From: a virus
Reading direction: 5' to 3' (one strand)
DNA: 64,000 nucleotides
Virus record (IMG/VR): IMGVR_UViG_3300012036_000004
Coordinates: 37,736 to 101,735 of that record
The position numbers and the translations under genes were made by a program. The notes below the pieces were generated by a model. It did no database searches and had not been told where the DNA came from. It saw nothing but the letters and a program-made list of their open reading frames with translations. Shown here one piece after another: positions 43,760 through 52,230 of this stretch. Position 1 is the first letter of the stretch; every line of letters begins with the position of its first letter.

Positions 43760-46179
43760 CAGATGATCTCGGTAAGAGTAATCAAATCAGGCGACGTCAG
43801 ATAACGCACATTCCGGTTCACGACACCCTGATTCACGGGCGCCTCCAGGCGGTCCTGGGCCAGGGGTGACGACAGAAGCGCCGCGTCGACGCGTACGACA
43901 TCGTCCGTGCTGTACGGAATCGCGCGGCCGTCCGGTGCGTACAACGTGTAGTTAATCTGAACCGGCAGCCGAACTTTCCCGACTTCCGTAGCGTGCTGAT
44001 TACGAAACTCCGTCACGATGTCGCTCGCATCGAGCACCTGGTCTGTCGGGAAGGTGTTGATGAACGTCACCAGCTCGTCTTTCGCACCTGCGATGTCGAA
44101 GAACGCGTCGAAGGTGTCCAGTAACTCAAACCGCAGCTCGAAGCTCAGGTAGACCGGGTGGTCACCTCGGACAAGAGTGTTCGCGCACGCTACTCGGTTT
44201 TGGCGGTCGGCGACAAAATCGTGAATCCCAGCAAACCCTGAGATCGTGTCGTACGTGACGCGGCACGGTTTGCCGTTGTACTTCGCCTTATTGGTCAGTA
44301 CCCAGGAAAGCTGCGTCTCAGCGACTGCTGTAAACGAGCCTCCCTCGGGGTCTGCCAGCGTCAGGATGTTGGGCGGCGTCACGTTCGTGATGAGGTGCTC
44401 CCCTCGATTCACAGCGTTGACTGCCTGCGGAATGAAGATCCGCTTGCCAACGTCGTTAGCGGTGAATGTCGCGCCCGGCACCGTCAGGATGTTGCCTGCC
44501 GAAAAGATTGCGCCAGAGCCTTCTTGTTCCGCGGCGTACCCGACGTCCACTGCAAACATCTGGTAGGCCGACTGCGCCTCTTGAACCGCTGTGTTCGTCA
44601 GCGTGTACTCCAGGTTCGACCCAGACGCAGATTCGGGTTCTCGGTTGACTCGATTGGGGAACTGAACCCGCTGTGTGACCGGGTCGGTGTCCGGGTCTGC
44701 CGGGTCCAGTACCGAAACATCGTGGATACGGTACACCGGCTCCGATGGGAGCAAGACCTGTCCGTCTCTTCGAAAGACTCGAGTAAACTCGCCCGTTGTT
44801 GCCGGGGGTTTCTTATTGACGTACTCCGGCGCGAAGTCCCCGACAGAGTACTCCACGATGCCTTCGTAGATCTCGAACTCAACAGGCGTCTCGACCGTCA
44901 GAGACGACGTGTTCAGCGTCACTGTGTTGGTAGGAGCATTGACGCTGATGATTTGGTAGTCGCCTTCGTTGGCCGGCGTAGGTGCCGACGTGATTCGTAT
45001 GTAGCGCCCCAGGTCATTACTCGAGAACTGCGCACTCACCGAAGTGAACTCATCTGTATCTGTCACACTCCCGTCAGTCAGCGTCGCCCCGTCACGCTCT
45101 TGAATCGGGCGCAAGCCGGGAAACGCCTGTTGGCGCGCCACACGGAGGTGGTACTTCGTGACTTCCTCAATGATGTAGAGCGAGTTCTCCGACGACTCGG
45201 CGTTGCGAATGCGCAGAATGTCGCCCGGCTCAATCGGAAGTGCGCGCCAGTCCAGTACGTTCGGGTCTCGGAACAATGTCAGCGCGCGACCTGCGTCGAC
45301 AAACGAGCCTCCAACAATGCCTTCGAAGGTGCGGCGCTCGAGCAGAGGCGTCGAGATGTAGGCGTCAATGTAGCCGCCAAGATGAAGTTCGATGGCGCTC
45401 GAGAATAGTGCGAGGTCGCGCCGCATTCCATCATCGCCGAATCCCACGACGACGACTGAGTCGATGACAGCGAATTCCTCCTGGAGCACGGTGACAATGG
45501 ATCGGTCCGAGTTCAGGTCGCGCACCGTAATGGCTTCCGGGACGCGCTGGAGAAGCTCTTCGGGTGTCTCCGTGTCGGTCGCCCCGGAGAACCGGAAATC
45601 GTTTTCGACGAAGGTGGCGAATCGGTTGAACTTGTCGAAGAAGGCGAAGGTACCCGGCTCGATCTCGTAGTCACGGCCGGGGAGCTCAGCAATCACGGGC
45701 ACGCGCAGCGTGTAGTCGACGATCTGTCCGTCTGTGTCGACGGTAGGAATGAGCTCATCTGCGGAGTAGACCAGGTTGAGCGTCGTATCGAGTGTGAAGC
45801 GAAGCCCCGCCTCGCGAGTGAAGGTCGTGCTAAACGGGATCGTGCCTGAGTGGCGCTCAGAGAAGTGAATCACCACCGAGCCGCGGGCCGGGCGTCCATC
45901 TCGCTTGGTGACGTACCAGTTTGCGACGATGTTCTCGACGGCCTCTGCGAAATCGGTCGGGTTCTCGAGTCCATTGACCAGGTTGAGGCTTGTACCTCGT
46001 CTAATGTCGTCTGCTTCGCCGCGGAGCACCGAGAAAAGAGCGCTGAGCGCACCGATCGTGTGGTCTCGGGTCACCGAGCCTGGTGTGAAATCCGCGTCGG
46101 GGTAAAGCTCTGTGAGAACCGCCGTCATGAACGCCTCGGCGTTCGCGCGGTCCTGGTCGTCAATCGTGATGTCTGCCAT
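43759..46179 (-). CDS. Baseplate wedge protein, gpJ/T4 gp6-like (806 aa)
   Basis: N-terminal ~200 residues match the baseplate J layout: FMTAVLTELYPDADFTPGSV, SVLRGEADDIRRGTSL, RPARGSVVIHFSERHSGTIP, and ELPGRDYEIEPGTFAFFDKF. Further on, EELLQRVPEAITVRDL is typical of the J domain. A middle region carries DVG/DLG-R-I modules shared with the 1,002-aa protein. The C-terminus (ELVTFINTFPTDQVLDASDI) resembles the usual end. It forms the ring that surrounds the hub. Coupled to the gp25-like gene. Confidence 0.82.
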   Translation of the reverse strand: MADITIDDQDRANAEAFMTAVLTELYPDADFTPGSVTRDHTIGALSALFSVLRGEADDIRRGTSLNLVNGLENPTDFAEAVENIVANWYVTKRDGRPARGSVVIHFSERHSGTIPFSTTFTREAGLRFTLDTTLNLVYSADELIPTVDTDGQIVDYTLRVPVIAELPGRDYEIEPGTFAFFDKFNRFATFVENDFRFSGATDTETPEELLQRVPEAITVRDLNSDRSIVTVLQEEFAVIDSVVVVGFGDDGMRRDLALFSSAIELHLGGYIDAYISTPLLERRTFEGIVGGSFVDAGRALTLFRDPNVLDWRALPIEPGDILRIRNAESSENSLYIIEEVTKYHLRVARQQAFPGLRPIQERDGATLTDGSVTDTDEFTSVSAQFSSNDLGRYIRITSAPTPANEGDYQIISVNAPTNTVTLNTSSLTVETPVEFEIYEGIVEYSVGDFAPEYVNKKPPATTGEFTRVFRRDGQVLLPSEPVYRIHDVSVLDPADPDTDPVTQRVQFPNRVNREPESASGSNLEYTLTNTAVQEAQSAYQMFAVDVGYAAEQEGSGAIFSAGNILTVPGATFTANDVGKRIFIPQAVNAVNRGEHLITNVTPPNILTLADPEGGSFTAVAETQLSWVLTNKAKYNGKPCRVTYDTISGFAGIHDFVADRQNRVACANTLVRGDHPVYLSFELRFELLDTFDAFFDIAGAKDELVTFINTFPTDQVLDASDIVTEFRNQHATEVGKVRLPVQINYTLYAPDGRAIPYSTDDVVRVDAALLSSPLAQDRLEAPVNQGVVNRNVRYLTSPDLITLTEII

Positions 46180-46631
46180 TACGTACTCACCTTCCCTGCA
46201 AGGATGACCTGCAGGCGCTGGCCCGCTTGATTCTGTATCAGAACATACACAGATACCGAGCTGTTGTCCTCGAAGATGATGGACGTCAACTCTGCCGACT
46301 GTAGGATCTCCGTAGGGTCCTCAGGCGGAAAGCGAGACTGAATCGAATTGATGTCGGCCGTCGCCTTGGCCACCGAGCTGTATACGATCTGCTGGATGTC
46401 TGCCCGGTCCGTCACGTTCGAGCCGATGAGCCCTGCGAACGACGTTCCGTACTGGCGGCTGCTCAGGTCCGTTCCCTCTTCAGTGAGAAACGCCTTTATC
46501 CACTTGTTGATGAGCTTCTGAAGCCCGGCGATGCCGATGTGTTTCTGATAGCCATACGTGAACGTGCCTCGTTGTACGCCTTGCTCCACTTCCGGAAGGA
46601 GCTCAAAGTATGTGTCGTAGGTCGTAGGCAT
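46179..46631 (-). CDS. Baseplate gp25/gpW-like protein (150 aa)
   Basis: Short protein between the lysin and the J-like gene, the usual place for gp25. YQKHIGIAGLQKLINKWIK, ADIQQIVYSSVAKATADINS and a SIIFEDNSSVSVYVLIQNQA strand fit the gp25/lysozyme-like fold. It would link wedge and sheath. Identification rests on order and size as well as motifs. Confidence 0.65.
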   Translation of the reverse strand: MPTTYDTYFELLPEVEQGVQRGTFTYGYQKHIGIAGLQKLINKWIKAFLTEEGTDLSSRQYGTSFAGLIGSNVTDRADIQQIVYSSVAKATADINSIQSRFPPEDPTEILQSAELTSIIFEDNSSVSVYVLIQNQAGQRLQVILAGKVST

Positions 46632-48217
46632 CAGAACTCCGATCCGTCCAGGGCGAGGGCTGTATTACCAAATGCAGTGCGAACTTGCCGCTGCGAATCT
46701 TCCTGAGAAGTGTAGGCGGATCGAGGCAGCGAAGCGATCTGGTCTGCGCGGCTCAGTGCCACCGACATGTCATAGGCCGTTTGTGCCGACGTCTGTGCAT
46801 TCGGGGTCGACGCCGTCAACGCCAGTGATGCGTACGACTCTCTTGCCTCGTTGAGCTTCTTCGTCTCCGCCTTCGTGACGGCGCGTACCTCGCCCGGTGC
46901 CGGCGCTGTCCGCAGAATGCCGCTGGGGTCAATCGGTACAGGGCGTGTCGAGATGTTGGCGTTCTCAGACGTCTCTCCGTCGAACAGAAGTGAGGCGTCG
47001 CCTCGGAGCTCGAAGTAGAGGACGGGGTCTTGTCGTGCTCTCGAGATGGCCAGAAACTCCTGGAACACTTCATCGAACGCGCCCTTTGTTTGACCTGCTC
47101 GAGCGATGACGTCTCCTGGCAGAACCGAATCACCTGTCGAGACAAGCACTTCTCCGAGATGTCCATACGACGACACCAAAAACCCCTCGTGGTTGATGGT
47201 GACGACGTTGCCTCGCTCTTTGGTGACGGTGACGCTGACGACCTGGCCTCTCGCCACGGCGTGTACGAACTGATTGGGGTCGCCGGCTGTGTCGTACTCC
47301 ACGCCTTCAAAGAACTCGCCCTCAAACCCGGACGGCGTGCCGAATCCTTTGACAACTGCAATCGCAGCCAGCGGCAGCGAGTAGCTGACGCGGTCGACCT
47401 CCGATGGGAACTCTGCAGTCAGCGTCTCGAATCGACCCTGACGCAGGACGCGGATGGTGCGTGTTCTCGACCCTGACGCAGCAGCCGGGTCCGCTGGGTC
47501 TGTTTTGAACCCGGTGGCGCCGCCTTGCTGTGTGATGGACAAAGCTTCCTGAGCGGTAGCCTGAGCCGCCTGAGCAGCGCTCTGGCTTGGGACAAGTATC
47601 TGCGGCGAGCCTGCTTTGGGTGGACAATCCGGAAGCCCGGACGCTGACGGTGCGTTGTACTGACGCCGACTGGAGCTCGGCAGGACCAATGTCGGGTCTG
47701 CGACCTGCGCTTTTCCGTCGGACCACTTCTTGGCGAGACGTCGGAACTTGTTGAGGTACGCGAGTGACGAGCCGCCGAACCGCTCGGAGAGATACTGCTC
47801 CCCCGCTTGCTGGCCCAGGTTGTTCTGAGTCTGAATGTAGCGTTTGAGCGTACCTGGTCCGGATTTCCAGAGAATGGAGATCTTTTCCGGGTCGTAGTTG
47901 TGTCGAGTCGGGCCGCGGGCGTAGCGCTCGGCGTATCGAAGAAACGAATCGATCGAGAGATGTCCATCGCCGTCATGGTCGGTGTTGCGTCGTCCAACGT
48001 CCTTGGCGTTAGCGACGCCGATCTGAAGAAGACCGTAGTACTGCGACGGCTTTCCATTGCGGATGCTGTGCGCGTCCTGGTCCCCTTTTGACTCGATGCT
48101 GATGAGGGTCAGTATGACCCAGTTCGGATACTGCTTGGCTGTGAGGCCCTGGTCCTCTCGGATCTCCTCGATCGCAGGAATCCAACGCCGAATCCTGTCA
48201 TCCGTCGCTTTACCCAC
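46631..48217 (-). CDS. Tail lysin: lytic transglycosylase plus M23-like domain (528 aa)
   Basis: Residues ~10-150 form an SLT-type transglycosylase: catalytic Glu 42 in LTLISIESKGD, then YYGLLQIGVANAKDVG, which would cut peptidoglycan during DNA entry. Residues ~290-400 look like an M23/LytM fold (HAVARGQVVSVTVT, VTINHEGFLVSSYGHLGEVL, SVLPGDVIARAGQT, VLYFELRGD), but the HxH of active enzymes is replaced by VLYF, so this part is probably binding only. The C-terminal ~90 residues are helical. It sits in the baseplate set. Confidence 0.82.
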   Translation of the reverse strand: MGKATDDRIRRWIPAIEEIREDQGLTAKQYPNWVILTLISIESKGDQDAHSIRNGKPSQYYGLLQIGVANAKDVGRRNTDHDGDGHLSIDSFLRYAERYARGPTRHNYDPEKISILWKSGPGTLKRYIQTQNNLGQQAGEQYLSERFGGSSLAYLNKFRRLAKKWSDGKAQVADPTLVLPSSSRRQYNAPSASGLPDCPPKAGSPQILVPSQSAAQAAQATAQEALSITQQGGATGFKTDPADPAAASGSRTRTIRVLRQGRFETLTAEFPSEVDRVSYSLPLAAIAVVKGFGTPSGFEGEFFEGVEYDTAGDPNQFVHAVARGQVVSVTVTKERGNVVTINHEGFLVSSYGHLGEVLVSTGDSVLPGDVIARAGQTKGAFDEVFQEFLAISRARQDPVLYFELRGDASLLFDGETSENANISTRPVPIDPSGILRTAPAPGEVRAVTKAETKKLNEARESYASLALTASTPNAQTSAQTAYDMSVALSRADQIASLPRSAYTSQEDSQRQVRTAFGNTALALDGSEF

Positions 48218-48229
48218 GGCCGTCTCCTA

Positions 48230-49306
48230 CTACACCATTTGGTCCTGAAACATGTCGACCAGTTGTCGCTTTCGGTACGACAGTTGCCCCTGCGTCAAGT
48301 TGGTCTTCTTACGCAATTCCTTGTTCGAGAGAATAGGCTTCCCCGAGTATCCTGTCGAGTGTTCGAAGATGAGCTTGTCTTCCGGATTCATGTCGTAATA
48401 GAGCATGTCGACCATGCCGTCGCCCGAATCTGAACCCCACACGCTCTGGTTCTCGAACATCCCCGCGCCCATGTCTCCGGACTCGATGAGCTCGGCATGC
48501 TGGGCCTGTTGCACTTTCGACAGCGTCTTGGGAGCCCACGCCAGGTGGTCCGCCAACTCCTGGTTGGTCGGCTCGCGCCCGTGGACGTCCATGAGTTGTT
48601 GATTCGCCTTGTGCAGATTCTGAACCTTGAGCTTCTTGTACTCAGGCAATCGCACTGCATCCTGGTGCGTGTAGACTTTGCGGGACAGCTTCTTGAGTCG
48701 ATTGGTGACGTGCGTTGCGAGCGCAGCCCCCGCATACGGGTCGTATGACTTGATGGCCTCGAGCGCCAAAGACTTCGCTTTCGACTCCAGCACCGGTCGT
48801 GCAATCGCTCCACTCCACTTGTTCACTTCGACCTGAATCACCGGGTCGAGTGCTTTCATCAGGGGCTTGAGATTCTGTTTGGACGGGTTCTTATTGTACT
48901 CCCGCCACAACTCGAGGTCCTTCTCTTTGCGCTCAGCCCGGGTCATCGAAGTCTTCTCGACTTCAGCCTCCGGGCGAAACCCAACCATGCCGAGTACGTC
49001 GTCGTCGGCACCTTTTCTCGGGTCGTGCGTCTCGTGCGTTGCTCGAGCCTCGAAGAATTGCGTTCGTGACTTGTTCGTGACGACGTCGGGCTTTCGACTG
49101 GACTCGATATTCGTGATCTTGACGCCTGTTTCTTCGGCGACTTCCCGCTCGGCGGCCTCCCGGGGTGTCTCGCCTGCTTCAATACCGCCGCCGGGTCGCT
49201 TAATCTCGTCGTCACCGGGCTCGGCGCCGGACAGCACATTGCCCTCATCGTCTCGGATGTTGACTTCGACGCGTTGGCGAAGTGCTTCGCTAAGTTTGTG
49301 GATCAT
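48230..49306 (-). CDS. Nudix hydrolase fused to a sigma-70-like domain (358 aa)
   Basis: Residues 40-62 carry a complete Nudix box (GGIEAGETPREAAEREVAEE then TGV). From ~125 the protein changes to a sigma-70-like layout: DLELWREYNKNPSKQNLKPL (region 1.2/2 start), LALEAIKSYDPYAGAALATH then VTNRLKKLSR (region 2-like), HGREPTNQELADHLAW (region 3 hallmark) and a C-terminal helix-turn-helix-like LSNKELRKKTNLTQGQLSYR. It could direct the phage polymerase, with the Nudix part acting on nucleotides or RNA ends. It lies among virion genes. The fusion order is clear; function is inferred. Confidence 0.75.
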   Translation of the reverse strand: MIHKLSEALRQRVEVNIRDDEGNVLSGAEPGDDEIKRPGGGIEAGETPREAAEREVAEETGVKITNIESSRKPDVVTNKSRTQFFEARATHETHDPRKGADDDVLGMVGFRPEAEVEKTSMTRAERKEKDLELWREYNKNPSKQNLKPLMKALDPVIQVEVNKWSGAIARPVLESKAKSLALEAIKSYDPYAGAALATHVTNRLKKLSRKVYTHQDAVRLPEYKKLKVQNLHKANQQLMDVHGREPTNQELADHLAWAPKTLSKVQQAQHAELIESGDMGAGMFENQSVWGSDSGDGMVDMLYYDMNPEDKLIFEHSTGYSGKPILSNKELRKKTNLTQGQLSYRKRQLVDMFQDQMV

Positions 49307-49917
49307 TTCGAGCCTCGTGGCTTCATCTGGTCGAGGAACTCCTGTGCCTTCTCGTAATGGGACCGTGGCTCAGCGAACTCGAGCGACGGCTTCGGCTTGT
49401 CGAGCCTCTCTTTCTTCTTCGCCACCTTCTTTCGCTGATGCTCCTCCTCTTCGGCCCGTTCTTCTTCTTCCACAAGCGCCGGGTCGAGTGTCACCCCTGC
49501 TATCGGCTCAGAGAACTCGCCTTGTACGCTCCAGCCGCCGTACTCCGTCACGCTCTCCTGTGTCATGCCGCCGATGCTTCCTTCCATCGGAAAGCCAGCA
49601 GGAGGCATCGCCCCATACATGAACCGTTGGTTCGCGCGGTCAGACACCTGAAGCTCGAACAGCACCTCGTCCTGCTCATCGACGATTGCCTCGAGCGCTT
49701 CGATGCGTTCGTACAGGTCCCCAAACGTTTGACGTGACTTGTCTTGAATGTCTTTGTCGACCCGCACGCGGTCTTTCGCTTCCAGTGCTGCGCGCTCTCG
49801 CTCGTTGCACGACTTCACACCTTCGCCCACCGCCGTGACAGACACCAGCACCGCCAGCGCGAATGTGCCCCAGGTGAATTTATTCGTCTTCTTCTTCTGC
49901 TCGGGTTCTTCGGACAC
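49303..49917 (-). CDS. Membrane-anchored coiled-coil protein (204 aa)
   Basis: Basic N-terminus, one membrane helix (FTWGTFALAVLVSVTAV, ~14-30), coiled coil (~40-95), Gly/Pro region, then a very charged helix (EEEERAEEEEHQRKKVAKKK). ATGA overlap with the Nudix-sigma gene. It may be inner-membrane or virion; a spanin-like role is possible, but the 36.7 kb pair is the better candidate. Confidence 0.65.
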   Translation of the reverse strand: MSEEPEQKKKTNKFTWGTFALAVLVSVTAVGEGVKSCNERERAALEAKDRVRVDKDIQDKSRQTFGDLYERIEALEAIVDEQDEVLFELQVSDRANQRFMYGAMPPAGFPMEGSIGGMTQESVTEYGGWSVQGEFSEPIAGVTLDPALVEEEERAEEEEHQRKKVAKKKERLDKPKPSLEFAEPRSHYEKAQEFLDQMKPRGSK

Positions 49918-49935
49918 GGGAGCTCTCCTCGACGT

Positions 49936-50196
49936 TCATTGATTTGCGTTGAGCGCCAGGAGCATCAGCTGCGCTTTGGGGTCCATGCCCCATTGCTCCG
50001 GAAGGTTGTCCGGCATCTGATACGCGTCTTCATCTTCCTGGAGACGTTTGTGAAGCCCCATCGAGCCCAGGCCCACTGCAGCGACAGTCGGGATGGTCGC
50101 TCCGCTGCCTATCGCGCGTCTCGCCACAGAAGATGCTTCGTCCGTCAGGCCAGCGAGCTTCATGAAATTGATATACCCTTTTTCGAAATTAGTCAT
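49936..50196 (-). CDS. Tagged small protein (86 aa)
   Basis: I start at the tag MTNFEKGYINFMKLA, discarding a longer in-frame start at 50262. After the tag there is an Ala/Gly-rich hydrophobic segment (GSGATIPTVAAVGLGSMGLH) and a polar end. First of a tight run of tagged genes. Role unknown. Confidence 0.7.
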   Translation of the reverse strand: MTNFEKGYINFMKLAGLTDEASSVARRAIGSGATIPTVAAVGLGSMGLHKRLQEDEDAYQMPDNLPEQWGMDPKAQLMLLALNANQ

Positions 50197-50197
50197 A

Positions 50198-50500
50198 TCA
50201 ACTGAAGGCTCCCTGATAGGTCCGCATGCGTGGGTCTGCCGGGAGGCTTCTACGCATAGCACCTGCCGACGGCGACGCCTTGGCGATGTCGTCGAGCTTG
50301 CCTGTCATCTTGGGCGCCTTGCCGAGCGCACCTCGAAATGCATCTGCAACCGCATGCACGCCTTCGCGCCAGGGCATCTGGGTCCCTGCTTCGAAGAGCT
50401 CGTCTTTCAGACCGGCGTCTTTGTACAGCTCAACAAGGACGTCGTCCTCGTAGCCGGCGACTTTCAAGAAGCTGATGTATCCGTCTTCGAAATGCGTCAT
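50198..50500 (-). CDS. Tagged small protein (100 aa)
   Basis: Starts MTHFEDGYISFLKVAG. The middle (DDVLVELYKDAGLKDELFEA) is helical and the end is basic (AGAMRRSLPADPRMRTY). One base separates it from the next tagged gene. No family is recognised beyond the tag. Confidence 0.7.
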   Translation of the reverse strand: MTHFEDGYISFLKVAGYEDDVLVELYKDAGLKDELFEAGTQMPWREGVHAVADAFRGALGKAPKMTGKLDDIAKASPSAGAMRRSLPADPRMRTYQGAFS

Positions 50501-50501
50501 G

Positions 50502-51713
50502 TCAGTCGTCCAGTACTTTGCCCAGAAGCCCAGCACCTAGCGTGCCTGCTCCCAGGATAGCGCCAGCTCGGCCTAGTTGTCGAATCTTAGGTTTCGCTTC
50601 GAGAAACGATGCTACGTGCGGGATGGTCTGGCCATACCGACGGTGCTTGACCTTCGTGTGGTCAACAGTCGCCTGAAGAATGTCATCCGGCAACTCTTTC
50701 AGGGACGTGGCAGGATTCGCGTGCGGAAGCTCCGTCTCGCGAATCAGCTGAGAGACTGCTTCCTGCGGCGATTTGTAGAACGCGTCATAGTGTTCGGCAG
50801 ATCCAGGTCCCCACTTCACCGGACCGCCGATGGTGTTCGGCAAGAATCCGCTTCGCATCTCTTCGATGTACTTACGCCCGGAGACGGGAGGGCGGCCCAC
50901 GGGGTTGACGACGTTCTCACGCAAAATGTTGTGTCCCCGAGTCGCGTAGTCGTCGATGAACTTTTCCAGATCTGCTCGACTGGCGCCTTCGCCTGGCGCC
51001 GCGATGTCCATGAACTCCTCCAGACGGGCTTTGCCGCCTTGCGCCACGTTCGGAAGACGCGCGCCGACCTCGTCTGCACCTAATCCACCTGCGCCGCCCG
51101 CCACGCCTACGCCGATGAGCGCATCGTTGGCGTCGAGGCCTTCTTCGGCGAGCTTCATGAAGCTGTAGTAGCCCCGCTCGAATGGTGACATGTGTGCTTC
51201 CTTCTCAGTGGGGCCCAGGCGAGCTCGGCCAATTTCTTTGTTGCCCTGAACAACCCGAACGTCTTTCACCGTCCAGCGCCCAAAGGGGAGTTTTGCGACC
51301 CGCTCCCAGTTCTCAGGGAGTTTCCGGTCCTCATGGTACTCGAGCGTCATGTGCGGCACGAAGCCGTGTTTTTGCTCATCGAGTAGGTCCGCTTCGTTGA
51401 GCGCCTTGTAGATCGACGCGCGGAGCTCGTTGAGTCCTACGCCGTTTGGCTGAAGGACGCGGACAACGGCATCCGGGTTGTCGAACGCCGCAGCACCGTT
51501 GCACTTCATCTGAAACGGTTCGTGGTTCTGCACCACCGGCTCGATGATCTCAAGCGCTCGCTTCGCTTCCTCACGAGTTTTCTGGCCCAAGTACACCAAC
51601 GTGACGTGCAGATTATCCCACTGCGCAAGGTGCGTATGCGGACCCAGCAAATCGCGCCACCCCTTGGGAGGGTAGATCGCGACCATCGTGCTGTTCTCGC
51701 CTACGTCTGCCAC
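50502..51713 (-). CDS. 2H phosphoesterase domain joined to an internal tag and C-terminal domain (403 aa)
   Basis: Residues ~1-170 are a LigT/2H phosphoesterase: LHVTLVYLG and GFVPHMTLEYH give the two HxT motifs that act on cyclic phosphates in RNA or cyclic oligonucleotides (T4 Acb1 is a 2H enzyme). Residue 175 begins MSPFERGYYSFMKLA, the tag otherwise found at N-termini. AGAAGGAAG lies a few bases upstream of this internal ATG (51191), so a separate 229-aa product is plausible. The rest is helical with a Gly-rich C-terminus (AGAILGAGTLGAGLLG). Confidence 0.75.
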   Translation of the reverse strand: MADVGENSTMVAIYPPKGWRDLLGPHTHLAQWDNLHVTLVYLGQKTREEAKRALEIIEPVVQNHEPFQMKCNGAAAFDNPDAVVRVLQPNGVGLNELRASIYKALNEADLLDEQKHGFVPHMTLEYHEDRKLPENWERVAKLPFGRWTVKDVRVVQGNKEIGRARLGPTEKEAHMSPFERGYYSFMKLAEEGLDANDALIGVGVAGGAGGLGADEVGARLPNVAQGGKARLEEFMDIAAPGEGASRADLEKFIDDYATRGHNILRENVVNPVGRPPVSGRKYIEEMRSGFLPNTIGGPVKWGPGSAEHYDAFYKSPQEAVSQLIRETELPHANPATSLKELPDDILQATVDHTKVKHRRYGQTIPHVASFLEAKPKIRQLGRAGAILGAGTLGAGLLGKVLDD

Positions 51714-51727
51714 GGGTGTCTCCGTTG

Positions 51728-52015
51728 TTACTCGTCGTCTGCCATCGCGCTCATCGCTGCGCCTGTTCCCAGCGCGCCAACACCGAGTCCGCCGAGGCGG
51801 TTCATCGCATCACGGTCCTTGACCATCTGGAGCACTTCCGGCGTGATTTGATGCTTGATTTTGGGGTGACGCATCGTCTCTTGGAGTAGCGCGGGCAGAA
51901 GTGCTGCCTGCCCCATACGCGAGCGAGCTGCCTGGCTCATCGCGTCCATGGCACTCTCAGGTAAGCGCATCGCGAGCTTCATGAAGCTGTTGTAGCCTTC
52001 TTCGTACGGTGTCAT
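51728..52015 (-). CDS. Tagged small protein (95 aa)
   Basis: Starts MTPYEEGYNSFMKLA, then helices (ESAMDAMSQAARSRMGQAAL) and a Gly/Ala-rich C-terminus (LGGLGVGALGTGAAMSAMA). Four-base overlap with the upstream gene. Gly/Ala-rich hydrophobic ends recur in this cluster and could insert into membrane. Confidence 0.7.
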   Translation of the reverse strand: MTPYEEGYNSFMKLAMRLPESAMDAMSQAARSRMGQAALLPALLQETMRHPKIKHQITPEVLQMVKDRDAMNRLGGLGVGALGTGAAMSAMADDE

Positions 52016-52230
52016 TGGTTGCCCATCGCCATGTTCATGAACTGCGTGTACCCGCGCTGAAATGGGGACAGTTGGCTCTCTTTTTCGAAGTCATGAGACG
52101 GGTCCATCTTCTTGTACAGACTCATGATGTACGCATGGTTATCGCCTTTATCCTCATTCTCGGCGATCGCCTTGGCCTTCTCCCACTTCTCTTCGTCTTT
52201 GTCGGTATGCACCACGTTGTTCGGCATCAC
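52012..52230 (-). CDS. Small protein with the tag at its C-terminus (72 aa)
   Basis: The N-terminal part (DEEKWEKAKAIAENEDKGDN, AYIMSLYKKMD) is a short helical module also seen in other phage small proteins. The last 19 residues contain LSPFQRGYTQFMNMA, a tag copy placed at the end. The preceding EKESQ resembles EKEAH before the internal tag of the 403-aa protein, so the linker is shared too. Confidence 0.7.
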   Translation of the reverse strand: MMPNNVVHTDKDEEKWEKAKAIAENEDKGDNHAYIMSLYKKMDPSHDFEKESQLSPFQRGYTQFMNMAMGNQ

